64,000 nt of DNA from NCBI GenBank assembly GCA_002914845.1, contig JXTC01000124.1:206743-270742 (forward strand). The letters run 5' to 3'. The notes beneath the pieces are model-generated. The model ran no database searches. It saw only the letters and a program-made list of their open reading frames with translations, and was not told where the DNA came from. Position 1 is the stretch's first letter. Each line of letters begins with the position of its first letter. This DNA comes from Trema orientale (taxonomy: Eukaryota; Streptophyta; Magnoliopsida; Rosales; Cannabaceae). Below, in pieces: positions 18,111 through 30,432 of the stretch. The position numbers were made by a program, and so were the translations under genes.

Positions 18111-18854
18111 ATAGTCTTTATATGAGGAGTGTGCTATACCTGATCTCAACCCTCTTTTTGTAGAAATTTATATGACCTAAGATAGTATTTCTTTATTTTA
18201 AAATTGTGTTATTTTTATCTCAATTTTGATTTTGATTTATAGCAAAATTGTTTAATGCGAGATAATATCATATTGTTCAAATTACAAGTTTGAGATATTG
18301 TGAAAGTAAAAGGCCAAAATTATATTCATGTTATTTTTCTATGTCTAAAAATAAGATTTAATACAAGAATAAAGTATAAAAGTAATATATCTTTTAGTCA
18401 TAAAGTTATCTCTTAATATCTAAGATAGTTTGGTTTTGCTAAATTATTTGTCCAATTGTACAAGTACAACTTCAAAAACAAATAAGGAGTTTAATCTCGC
18501 AATACTATTAGAATTAGTAGTTGGAAAACCATTCATTTAATTGATTAAAATGATTCTCTTTTTAGGAAATGTTTCTTGTTCTGTAGCATAAAAAATTAGA
18601 TTTTAAGGCGGAATTAAATCATATTTAGGAAAAACGAAAAATTCTGTCTCACGTGACTCAAATTAAGGTAACCCTACTAAGAAAAAATTGGATTTTTAAG
18701 AACCATTTCTTGTTCTATGTGCACATTTTTAATTTCTTTTATAGTAAAATTTAACCCTAGTAAGTATACGCGTGGCTTTTACGATGTCTATGAGAGTGAA
18801 AGTTTTAGCTATTGTTATATATTAAAAAAAAAAAGTATCAGATGATTGAGTTGA

Positions 18855-19370
18855 TAGTACTTTTTGTCGCCTAATTCAAATACTTGAGATCTGCCTTTAC
18901 CAAAGTTCGGAAGGATTCTAGGGGGAAAAAAGAATGAAAGCTACTTCCTACTATGTAATTAACTAAAAACAAAAGATATAAATAAAAATAAATGCTTTTT
19001 TCATAGATGTGGATACCTGACTTATGAATAGGGATATTTTCGAAGCTCATAAAGAGAAGTGACAACATAATGATATACTTCAAGTCGGTAAGTTGTAATC
19101 CCAATTGGAAAGATACACTTGATTTATAAGAGAATGAAAAATTTTCAGTTCATAACGTCTTTTGTCGCCTAATCCAAGTACTTGGATCTATCTTCACCAA
19201 AGTTCGGAGGGATTATAGAAAAGAATAAAAATTACTTCCTATTATGTGATCAACTAAAATAAATCCAAAGCTAAACAAATACTTAAGATGAACATAAGTT
19301 TATAATTTGTAAGTTGTAACCCTAGATGGAGTCATATAAATCCTTATATTTCGGTTCTTTTGTTTATGTA
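18855..19370. repeat. Diverged tandem duplication of about 300 bp
   Basis: A segment starting near TTTTTGTCGCCTAATTCAA (about 18860) recurs near TTTTGTCGCCTAATCCAA (about 19160). Shared blocks follow in the same order: ACCAAAGTTCGG, CTACTTCCTA or TTACTTCCTA, and GTAAGTTGTAA followed by CCC or CCCTA. The two copies differ by many substitutions and gaps, so the duplication is old. No open reading frame is supported. Confidence 0.6.
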
Positions 19371-19927
19371 TAAGTCTTAACATTTATAAAGGACAACAAA
19401 TTGAGCATAGCAAAGTGAGGGCAACCAATAATAGCATCTGGCTGCTTAATTTGTTAATAAATTTCCTTGTTAATCAGTCTGATTTTCCACATTAATTAGC
19501 TTGCAAACCTTGGAAACTATGTATTCCATTTCACTTGATTGAGACACCAATGGCTATTACGTAAATTCCATTATTCAACATAATCTCGAATTTTCTTTTC
19601 GAAAAAATGAAATCTCGAAATTTTAACATTACTGAAAACTTGAAAAGATAAATAAATACAGCGAGTGGCATAAGAATAAGTACTCGAGCGAGTAGCAACA
19701 GGTGTCCACTTATGTTATGTGTAAGTAAGTGTAACGTGCGGCTAGATGTCAGATGGGCTCATCCCTCTTCCAGCAGGCCTGGCCCAGCCCATCTCTTTAT
19801 TGGATCAATGACAAATTAAGCCTTAAAAGGAATGTATTTGGGCCGTACTTGGACGATCCACCATGTTAACGGGCTGGTAATTTCTTATTTGATTTACTAC
19901 ATACAGATGATTCTATAACGAGTCTTC

Positions 19928-20375
19928 AGTGGCGGAGCCAAACTAATTTGTAGTGGGGTAGTAAAGTAATTTTATTAAATACAAAAAATGACATACAAAA
20001 ATTCTAAAACTTCACAAAAATATTTTAAATGATAATAAAGTAGAATATACCTTCAAAATATCATCTAAAAATTAAAATTTGCCTTTATTTAATCATTATC
20101 ATAGAAGAAAAAAAATTTAGAATACATGTAAAAAAATGAAGAGTCTTTTCAAATTTCATTTATTCTCGATGTTTGTTTTGAAAATTAAATGAAATGAGTA
20201 TGTTATATTTAAATGATTCTAAAAGTAATTTCACATCTCAAAATAAGGATGAAATTGTAAAACTATATTTTTAATGAGGGCAAATAGCAAAAAGATAAAT
20301 TATTCCACATATAAAAAATGAAAAGAAAAAAGTTGAGTGGGGCATGGCCCCCATTTGCCCCTTCCCTCCGCCAAT
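19928..20375. mobile_element. Non-autonomous repeat with TGGCGGAG terminal inverted repeats (copy 1)
   Basis: A 448 bp element whose left end is AGTGGCGGAGCC and right end CTCCGCCAAT, giving a short inverted repeat around TGGCGGAG. TCTTC sits directly outside both ends (19923-19927 and 20376-20380), a likely 5 bp target duplication. The interior is AT-rich and non-coding. A second, inverted copy of the same family lies at 58866-59275. I do not assign a superfamily. Confidence 0.65.
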
Positions 20376-20729
20376 TCTTCTATTATAAATTTTAATCCTG
20401 AGGTAAATCAAATATTACATTTAGTAAATGTATATACCAAAACAGAAAGGAAAAAAGAAAAAAATGTGTAATAATTTTCTAATCCTGATAATAGTACACA
20501 GACTATAAAAAACAATACTAGCAAAAAAAAAAAAAAAAAAGACTACAATGTACAAATACTCTCTTACGGTAGAATTCCTATACTTGTATAAAAAATTCTA
20601 CGTCATTTGATTATCAGTTTATCAGTTTTTTTTTTTTTTTTGTTTGCATTAGTAGGGAGAATAAAAGAAAAAGTGCATTTAAGACTTTATCCCATAAAAA
20701 GGAAAATTCAAATAAGTAATCTATCATTA

Positions 20730-21104
20730 GGGTGAAGTGAAAAAAAAAAAAAAAAAAACGCTAAAGTTTAGGTGTTCTGGAATTTAAACTTTAAAGTTTG
20801 GACTCTGCAAGATAATATTTTGAGAGTAAGAATCTGTGAAAATTAACACATTGAATTGACTCTTTGAATAACTTTAATAAGTAAAAGATAATAATACCAT
20901 TAAAATTAAAAAGAGTAATAAGGACTGATATAGTTTTGATGGAGAATATTATTATTTTTTTATTATTAAAAATAATCAAAAAAATCAGTGCATGGTATCG
21001 ATTTTCGTAAATTCTTAATCTCGAGTATTATTTTATGGAATCTAAATATCAAGATTTAAATTACAGAACACTCAAATCTTAGGATATATTTTTACTATTT
21101 ACTC
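20730..21104. mobile_element. Mutator-like MITE with long terminal inverted repeats
   Basis: A 375 bp element starting GGGTGAAG and ending ATTTACTC. Its first and last roughly 110 bp are inverted copies of each other, as in the TGTTCTGGAATTTAAA and TTTAAATTACAGAACA blocks. The flanks read TCTATCATTA (20720-20729) and TCCATCATTA (21105-21114), a 9-10 bp duplication with one mismatch, as expected for Mutator-like transposition. A same-family copy of 374 bp lies at 54100-54473. No protein is encoded. Confidence 0.7.
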
Positions 21105-23400
21105 TCCATCATTATCTGCGTATCATTGAGCAAAATATTTTGGCATTAAAATAAAACATTTACCTGAAGCCCTTAAACAATAAATCAGCCTATTATTAGG
21201 CTCATGGTTGGTTCTTTTATATTAATTTGCTGGACAAAAGTTGTACCTCTTTCTACTCAACCGACTGAATCTTTTTTCTGTTTTTTCCTCAACTCAAATA
21301 TTCGAAAGCTTTGAAATTCAAATAGTAAGAAAATAATTATTTTAGGGTAGTGGTATGTTGGCTTTTGGAACCTACTCATTTGGATTTGTCGGATCTTTGA
21401 TAAGACATGTTGATCAGCTCACCCCATAGAAAGGAAAAGGATCAAGAGGATAGAAAAAATCTACCAACTAATTATCTTCATTTGGACTGAAAATATGAAA
21501 ATGCCGACCATATTTTTGGAGAGAAAAATAACAGAATGCTTAGGTACACGTCCATGTTGGATTAGGCAGAAGTAACCTTTAAAATTAAAGTCTATAGACT
21601 TCATAATAAAGGAAAATACTAAAAAGTACATTTGATCATGTGCTTAACATTACACATGAGAAAATAAATATGTAAGACTCGCATGTAAATTTTATAATGA
21701 GTAGTAAATATGCCCAAGTGATTCTCTCTATAAGAATTGCATTATGTTGTCTCCAGTTAGTCCTTTTAGATATCCACTTTTTCACATTCTACCTTGAATT
21801 TTTACTGTCAATTTGAAATGGAAAAGCAAATCTGTGGTTGGTGAGGGCCTATTAAGGACAAAAAAACCAGCAAAAAACTCAATTTAAAAAAAAATTGTAT
21901 TTTAAAAAGACAAATTGATGGGAGAAAAAAAGATTAAACTCTGGTCAAGAAAGCTCAGCTGCCCCCACAACCAAAATAAGAACCTTCTTTATGTCCAAAT
22001 GCCATGAATTTCTTCTAACCCATACTCAACTCTTCCACACCATCCGTCTATTCATTATTTCAGCGCGTGAGGTACATTAATAATATAAATACATGTATTT
22101 CTTTTTCTTTTTTTGTGAATGGAACATTAGTATAGGGTTTTATATGAGTAATCATGGTTTAATATTAAGCGAAAAGTAATTAACATGAATACTTAATTAA
22201 ATAAAAGAAAACAAATTTTGTGACCGTCCGAGCTCGTAATGATGAAATCACCAATCGGACAACATTGGAGCTGAAAATATTTTAAGCAAGAGAAATAGTA
22301 ACTCACATATAGGGATTGATTTTTGTCAGGGTATAGGGTCCACCATCAATCAAAAAACACATAATATAACCCTACAAGTCTCTCTTTAATCATTAATCAA
22401 CAAGTGCACGAGCAATCCCAAACTTTCACCAATTATCAGTTCTTCTAACTTATATAGATATATGTATACATTACATGGAGAGTGATACATACTCGCCAAA
22501 CTAGTGAGTTGGGACATCCTCAATTGTCAACAAGAGAAATTAAGAAATATTATAGCACATAAAGTCAAAAAGTCACTTCTCTCATGGAAAAGAATACCCC
22601 CAAAGAATTAGATCATGATCGATGTTGGAAGAAATCAAAATAAAAAAGCAGAGGAATTCGCACGTTAGAGAGAGAGAGAGAGAGGAGAGTCATTAATAAA
22701 TACGAAAATACTAGCACACCTAAAGGTCTTAAACTAACATTTTTTTTAGTGAAGTGTTTAAGTGGTATAATTATCATATATATTGTCGTTTCAACGTGTT
22801 CACCATTCTTGACCTTCCTTCAAATAACCCGAAAAACCCATACGGTGTTTTTCTTTTTGTCAATTTTTCAGTCTACTCATCACATGTAAATATATATAGG
22901 TTTCAATTATGTACCATATGCATGTATAAATATATGTATGTGTACTTATCTTTAAACCCTATGCATATATTGCTTAATATTAGAGTTTCATTGATATTGA
23001 CTTTTGACCCAATTACCCATTAAAAAATATCTGATAACAAATATGTTCTTTGATTGTCTAATCGAGTAGTATGGAAATGTTTCACCTGCCCTTGTAGAAA
23101 CCATAATCAATTCTTCTATTTGGGGCCACATATGATGACCGAGACGTTTACTTATTTGTCATTAATTGACTGGTCAAACAGATCATCTAACCCTAGCCAT
23201 CAAAAGAACTTGATGCAGCGTTTAATCAAAAGATCAAAGGGTTGACGTTAATGGTATAAAACTATTGTCGAGTAATATATCTAGAGAGTTAGACTAGTAA
23301 ACATTTTATCTCTCTCTCTCTCTATATATATATTTAACCATAAAATAAAATATGTTATTATATTTAGAGTTTTGGACTAATGAAAATGTGCATGCCACGA
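21105..23400. other. Gene-free upstream region of HSFB3
   Basis: About 2.3 kb of AT-rich DNA upstream of HSFB3, containing a short GA run near 22669-22684. I saw no coding homology and no clear heat-shock element array. Short open frames here have no recognisable motifs. Confidence 0.5.
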
Positions 23401-23410
23401 ATATTTCCCA

Positions 23411-23420
23411 CTATATAAGA
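23411..23420 (+). promoter_or_regulatory. Putative TATA box of HSFB3
   Basis: CTATATAAGA lies about 100 bp upstream of the upstream ORF and 320 bp upstream of the HSFB3 start codon. That would place transcription initiation near 23440-23450. No transcript evidence was available. Confidence 0.5.
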
Positions 23421-23512
23421 AGTAGACAGGCTTAGATCATACGTTTCAAGCATTTCTTTCTTTTGGAGAGAAAGAAGAAACAAGGAAAAAAATTTAAGCC
23501 CTTGCATTTCTC

Positions 23513-23599
23513 ATGAACTGTGGAGTCGTGTTGGGTTTCTATTGTTGGGGTTGGGAGTTCTTAACTGCCCTTCTTCTCTTCTCCTCTTCCAATCCTTGA
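23513..23599 (+). CDS. Upstream ORF in the HSFB3 leader (28 codons)
   Basis: An ATG at 23513 opens a 28-codon frame ending in TGA at 23597-23599, in the presumed 5' leader and 138 nt before the HSFB3 start at 23738. The peptide begins MNCGVVLGFYCWGWEF and ends SSSNP, so it is rich in aromatic and small hydrophobic residues and does not look like random AT-rich sequence. No other ATG was seen between its stop and the main start. Class-B HSF mRNAs are known to carry translation-controlling upstream ORFs (HSFB1/TBF1 in Arabidopsis). A similar role here is inference. Whether this frame lies in the mature leader depends on the true transcription start. Confidence 0.6.
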   Translation: MNCGVVLGFYCWGWEFLTALLLFSSSNP

Positions 23600-23660
23600 T
23601 CTGAGATCATCTTCTTCTTCTTCAACGTCTTCTTCTTATTCTTCTTTTTCTTCTTCTTCA

Positions 23661-23664
<4 letters not shown>

Positions 23665-23704
<40 letters not shown>
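23665..23704 (+). repeat. (CT)20 microsatellite in the HSFB3 leader
   Basis: About 40 bp of CT repeats, preceded by TTC-rich sequence from about 23608, lie between the upstream ORF and the HSFB3 start codon. Such pyrimidine tracts are common in plant 5' leaders. It is likely to vary in length between alleles. Confidence 0.9.
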
Positions 23705-23708
<4 letters not shown>

Positions 23709-23737
23709 AAATTATTTCTGGAAAATATAGTTTGAAT

Positions 23738-24748
23738 ATGGAAGGTGTTTGTGATCAAAAGGGTTTGTTGGAATACATGAGGAAGTCAACTCCGCCACCT
23801 TTCTTGTTGAAGACTTACATGTTGGTTGAGGATCCTGCAACGGATGATGTTATCTCTTGGAACACGGAAGGGACGGCGTTCGTGGTGTGGCAGCCGGCCG
23901 AGTTCGCGCGGGATCTCCTCCCCACACTCTTCAAACATAGCAACTTTTCTAGCTTTGTCAGGCAGCTCAATACTTATGTATGTCAAATTCACTAACCATT
24001 AATATTCGAATCAAATTAATTCTTGATTATACATGTATAGACTTTACTAGCTTATGTCCACATATTAGATGAGAAAAGATAATTACATAATTAACCATAG
24101 TAATTTTAGAAACAAATTAAGATGACGAGGGGGAAAAAAATAGAGAAGATCCAATAGAGTTTGCCAAAGTTGACTTTGTAATTCTTACATTTGAATTTTG
24201 AGTACTTTACTAGTGTTTTTTCCCATTTTCTTTCTTGTAATAATATGTGAAAAGGTTAACTGGTTTTGTCTACCTAACCAATTTTTTTAATGATTAATAA
24301 TTTTCTTTTCTTCTTACCCCCACAAGTAGCCCAAAATGGAGCCTCTTGTATTTATATTTTTTTATGGTAATAAATTATTTGACATGGATCCAAACAAGAA
24401 GCTTCATGCATGATTTGTCTTAAAAGGAAAATAAAATAGAAAAGTCATGGGGTATGGGAGAAGGAATATAGTAGAAGGTAGACTTTGAACATACGACACA
24501 GTCCAAGAATGATCAGTGCATGAATTCACACACCTTCTAGTACAAACGAAATACATTTATATGTACACACGTACAGTAGAGGTTCGATTTCCGACGTTAA
24601 TTAGGTGGAATATTTCTCACATCAATTTCTATACCCATCAAGTACGCACGTAAAACTATAAAATGTTATTTGGAGATTAAGTTATTAACCAATCTCAGCT
24701 TAATAATAAAAATCACTTCTCTTTTAACTAATCGGTCATGGTATACTA

Positions 24749-24780
<32 letters not shown>

Positions 24781-25603
24781 TTATATATTTATATTTATTT
24801 CAGTTACTGTTGAATTATGTTTGGTAGAAATGCATCACCTAAAAATTTTGGTTCTATATACTCTCTTACTGGTTGATTCCAAATAAAGCTCGAACAAATA
24901 TTCTTTAATTAGTCCTACACATCAACCATTTTAGCTAGCTTAGCTTAAAGTCTATGGCCAAGAATATTATTAATTACTCTATATATGATTGCAACTTTCT
25001 ATTTTGTCTCCATATCTCATTTATATATATGTATATATACATATATATCTAGCTCCTTGTAATATGTTTGACCATTTTCATGCAATGTATTCTCTGTTAC
25101 TCAATTAGGGATTCCGTAAAGTTGCAACAAACCGGTGGGAGTTTTGCAATGACAAGTTCCGAAAGGGCGAAAAAGACCAGTTGTGCGACATACGTAGAAG
25201 GAAAGCTTGGGCCAATAATAACAAGCAGCAATCCGCCGCATTAACTCAAGCCGCGGCTGCAGCTTCACCGGCGGGGCAGGAGTCTGACGAAGACCAAAGG
25301 TCTTCTTCGACTTCTTCGTCATCTGAGTTCACCACCCTTGTCGACGAGAACAAGAGGCTCAAGAAGGAAAATGGGGTGCTCAGCTCTGAGCTGACAAGCA
25401 TGAAAAATAAGTGTAAAGAACTACTCGATTTGGTGGCGAAGTACGCTCATTCGGAGAAGGAAGAGGAAGACGATGGTCATGATCAGAGGCCTAAGTTGTT
25501 TGGGGTGAGATTGGAGGTTGAAGGAGAGATGGAGAAAAAGAGAAAGAGAGCTCAAGTACTTAGTGAAAGCGCAAGCATTTTACTGTCTCAAGCATGCAAA
25601 TAA
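23738..25603 (+). CDS. HSFB3: Heat stress transcription factor B-3
   Basis: Class-B heat-shock transcription factor; class B members lack activator motifs and mostly act as repressors or co-regulators in the nucleus. Two exons, 23738-23977 and 25109-25603, join to 735 nt (244 aa). The single 1131 bp intron falls after LNTY in the DNA-binding domain, the position conserved across plant HSFs. The domain starts at [15 protein letters not shown] (about residue 20), includes [16 protein letters not shown], and ends near residue 112. The heptad region [20 protein letters not shown] (about 159-178 and beyond) is a short coiled coil without the class-A insert. KLFGVRLE (LFGV at 210-213) is the class-B repression motif, and KKRKR (223-227) a likely nuclear signal. 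ATG at 23738 is chosen because it gives [13 protein letters not shown] just before the domain. The length equals Arabidopsis HSFB3, and the position between NTRC and ABCA1 supports the assignment. Confidence 0.95.
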
Positions 25604-25859
25604 TAATTAGTAGGGATAATCAATAATAATAAGTAAAAAAAAAAAGAAAAAAGTTACGTAGATTTAATGGTATGTTATCATGTTATATAAGAAGAAAGTA
25701 AGTGGTAATTTAGATAGAATATGGTGTTTTTAGTTATGTAACAGTGAATGAATGAACTGAACGAACAGTTCAAGGAAACATGTTTATGTATATTCAACAT
25801 TGGAATATTAATTAAAAGGAGTGATAAAATGGGCACAAGCCCGTTAAAATTTCATTATT

Positions 25860-26073
25860 TATTAGAGGAATTAATTTATTAATTATTTAATTGTATATTT
25901 TTGTACTAATCTAATTATTTTGCTATTTAGATTTTGTAAATAATTTGAATTGAAAGTAATTCCCATAGACTATGTTGATTTAGAATATTTGATTGACCCA
26001 ATATCATCTTGTACTTGTATATATACCTCATCTTTATTTAATAGAAATCAAGTTATTATTTCCAATCTCTATA
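25860..26073 (+). repeat. 5' LTR of the copia element
   Basis: A 214 bp direct repeat partner of 30433-30646, running from TATTAGAGGAATT to CAATCTCTATA. It carries TATATATACC about 50 bp from its right end. It is unusually short for an LTR but within the copia range. Confidence 0.9.
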
Positions 26074-29000
26074 TGTTATCAGATAGGCATTCCCCTTACC
26101 TATTTTTCTCTCGTTTTTTTTTTCAACAATAATGGTTTCTTAGGACACTTCTATACCTACCACTGCTCATACCATCATTCAAAATACCCAAAAAACCAAA
26201 TAATTCTATTGTTACCATCAACACTACAAACATCACAAAACTTACCACCACCAACTACATTACGTGGAGCCTCCAAATCTAAGGTCTATTAGAAGGATAT
26301 GATCTCTATGGTTTTGTTGACGGTTCTCATTCCAGTCCCATACTAACTACTACTGCTAATGGTAACCCAACTCCAAATCCAGCCTACACGATGTGGAAGC
26401 TCCAGGATCATCTTCTCTTCAGTGCACTCCTTGGTGCAGTCTCTTTACCATCCAACCTCTTCTTGCTCGCACTACCATCTCTCAAGAGGCCTGAACCACT
26501 TTGGCTAATATCTATGTCAAACCATCCTATGGTCACATCAAACAAATCAAGGACAATTGAAAAATTGTGTCAAAGATTCCAAGACGATCTCTGAGTATAT
26601 GCAATTTATCAAGAATCGGGCCAACGAACTTGCTCTTCTCGGCAAACCCGTTGATGATGAAAATCTAATAGATAAGATTCTTGATGGCCTGGGCGAGGAA
26701 TACAAAGGAATTATCGACACAGTTAATGCTCGTAAAATGCCAATCTCCTTTGATGAAATTCGTGAAAAACTCATCAACAAGGAGGTATCTCTTCAACAAT
26801 CACAGGCACTACCATCATCCTTTCTGGTCACCGCCAATCCTGTTAATCAACGGAATAATCAATCTTGGCAACCATCTCTCTCTTCTTGGCCTCCTTCCAT
26901 AGCTGCCTCTCACAGTCAAGGACAACAATCTAGTACTCCTCGTAATGATCGAGCTTCACCACGTCCATATCTTGGGTATTGCCAAGGATGTGGTACTCAA
27001 GGACATACTGTCAAACGATGCTTCTTTTTTTGACTTGTCATCACCCAATCCTCATCGGCTCCATTGGCAATACATTCACAGGCTCCACGTCCTGCTTCTC
27101 TATGGTAACCTCGTGCACATTTTGCATCTCTTAAGACCATTGACACCCCCACATGGCTACTTAATAGTGGGGCGTCGCACCATGTCACCGCGAACTTGAA
27201 TAATCTTTCACTTCATACTCCTTATAAAGGGTCTAGTGATGTTATGATCGGCGATAGCTCGGGTCTTCATATTACCCATACCAGTTCCACCATACTACCT
27301 ACCCTTACTCGCACTTTTAATTTATACAATATCCTTTGTATGCCTAACATGAAAAAAAAAAAACCTTATTTCTATCTATCAATTTTGCAATACTAATCAC
27401 ATTACTATTGAATTCTTACCCATTGTTTTTCATGTGAAGGACCTGAGTACGGGGGCAATCCTTTTGACATGCAAAACTAAAAATAGCGTTTATGAGTGAC
27501 CAACCTCCTCTCCAAAAGTATCTTCTCCGCTCGTTGTCTTTTCAATCATCAAGCCACTTCGTCCGAGTGGCACTCTAGATTAGGTAATCCATCATCACCT
27601 ATTCTTCAATATGTTATGTGAACATTTTCTTTACCTCATTCTATGTCATAAAACTCTAATGCGTGTTTAAGCAATAAAAGTCACAAGCTTCCTTTTTCTA
27701 CATCTACAATTATTTCATCTCACCATTCACAAATCATATTTTCTGATGTTTGGACCTCCCATGTTTACTCTGTTGATGATTTCAAGTATTATATCATTTT
27801 CGTTGATCATTTTACACGTTATGTATGGTATTATCCCTTAAAGAAGAAATCTCATATTTGTGATGTCTTTATCCGCTTCAAAGCACTAGTAGAAAATCAC
27901 TTCAAACATTCTATTGTCACTCTTTACTCCGATAATGGTGGGGAATATCAAGCATTAGATCAATTTTTATCTCTTCATGGAATTTCTCATCTTACCTCTC
28001 CCCCACATACACCTGAACACAATGGTCTCTCCGAACGTCGACATCGATATATTGTAGAAATCCGCCTTTCTCTACTCACTCATGTCTCACTCTCACTCAC
28101 ATACTGGAACTATGCCTTTGCCACTACTGTATATCTCATCAATCGCATGCCAACACCTACACTTTCTCTTTTCTCTCCTTATGAGTCTCTATTCTGCTCT
28201 CCACCAAACTACACAAAGTTCCGTATCTTTGGTTATTTATGTTATCCATGGCTTTGCTATTCTAGTCACAAACTTGAGTCTCGATCCATCTCTTGTGTGT
28301 TTGTTGGGTATTCCCTAACCTAAAGTGCATATTTTTTTCCTGATCTTTCCACTTCCAAAATCTACACATCCCATCATGTCAAATTTGTGGAATCCGTCCT
28401 TCCATTCAAATTCACTCAAACTTATCTTAGTCATCTAAGTCCAGAAATACTCCCAAATTGGTTTCCATCTACATCATTTCTTCCCACTACCGTTGCATCA
28501 CTCAACACTCCCTCAGCAGCCTCACCCCTGGGCTTGGATCCTTCTCACTACCAATTTTTGGTCGCCCGTCCCACGTCCTCGGTTGATTGCACACCACATG
28601 AAACTTCACGTCCCATAACCGACCCTTACTTCCTCTCTACCAAACTTTGGTCGATCGACCTCTACCATCCGGTCAACCGGAACAGTCTAGAGACACTACC
28701 AATAGCCTATAAAACCCACCTTCTCCTCTCTTACCATTCTCTCAATATCCCCTTCCTCTAAACCCACCTACCAATATCCACACCATGACCACTCGTGCTA
28801 AAAACAATATCCATAAACCCGTCTAAAAACTTAATCTTACTGCTACCATCACCTCAAACCATCAAACTGAGATGCACATAGTGACCCAGGCCCTCAAAGA
28901 TCCTAAATGGCGTCAGGCTATGTCTAAAGAGTATGATGCTCTTGTGCGGAATAGAACATGAGAACTTGTCCCACTTGATTCAACACAAAAAATTTTTGGT

Positions 29001-30432
29001 TGTAAATAGATTTTTAGAATTAAACGTTTACCTAATGGCTCTATTGATAGGTACAAAGTGCGACTAGTTGCTAAAGGGTTCCATCAGTGCCCTGATATTG
29101 ATTATCAGTGCCCTGATATTGATTATCATGACACATTCAGTCCAGATATCAAGCCTACTACTATTCACTTAGTCCTCAGTCTTGCTGTTAGTCATGGGTG
29201 GTCTCCTCGTCAACTCGATATCAACAATGCCTTTCTATAAGGCCATCTCTCTGAAGATGTTTTCGTGGCACAACCACTAAGTTTTCTTGATCGTGATAAT
29301 CCCACACACGTCTGCAAGTTACGCAAGGCTATATACGATCTCAAACAAGCACCACGGGCTTGGTACCATGAGCTAAGACAATTTCTTATAGCCTCTGGGT
29401 TTACAAACTCTTATGCAAACACATCACTTTTTGTCTTCAATAACAACGGTAATCTAATCTATCTTCTTGTGTATGTTGATGACATAATTATTACTGGATG
29501 CAATGCCACTGCAGTTCAACAATTTATTGATCTTCTTAGCAAATGATTTTCCATCAAAGATCTTGATGATTTGACTTACTTTCTTTGTATTGAAGTTGCC
29601 ACTACTTCCAATGGTTTACTTCTCTCTTAGCAGAAGTATATCATAGATCTTCTCGCTCATACAAATATAACTGGGGCCAAACCTGTCACCACTCCACTTG
29701 CCACCAAGCGAACACTTATGGTACTTTTCAGAACTGCACTGACAGATCTTTCTAAATACAAGACAGATGTTGGTAGTCTCCAATACTTGTGCCTCACTCG
29801 CCTTGATATTGCATATGCTATTAATAAGTTGTCTCAATTCATGTATTGACCCACTACTGATTATTGGAATACTGTGAAGCATTTGCTTCACTATCTTTCT
29901 GGTACAGCTGATCATGGTCTTGCCCTGCATTGTCACACATCTCTATCTCTTCATGCCTTTTCAAATGCTGACTGGGCCGGTAATAAGGATGACTATACCT
30001 CCACCAGTGCTTATATTGTTTATCTAGGTCGCAATCCGATCTCCTGGTCCTCTAAGAAATAAGGCACGGTTACACGCTCCTCAATTAAAGCTGAATATCA
30101 TTCTGTCGCTACTACAGCTACCGAGTTACGTTGGATTTATTCCCTTCTAACTGAGCTTGGTGTTTGTCTTCTTTCTGCTCTGATTATCTATTGTGACAAT
30201 ATTGGTGCAACTCATCTTTGCTCCAATCTTGTCTTCCATTCAAGCATGAAGCATGTTGCGATTGATTATTATTTTATTAGGAATCAAGTATAAAGTTGAG
30301 CTTTACGTGTTACCCATGTATCCTCAGTAGATCAATTAGCCGATGTCTTGACCAAGCCTCTTCCCCATGCTCGCTTTCAACTTTTGAAGAACAAGATTGG
30401 ACTCTCCACAGGAACTCCATCTTGAAGGGGCA

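Noticed and set aside
24586-24612. GGTTCGATTTCC resembling a tRNA T-loop
   Set aside because: No acceptor, D or anticodon stems can be folded around it.
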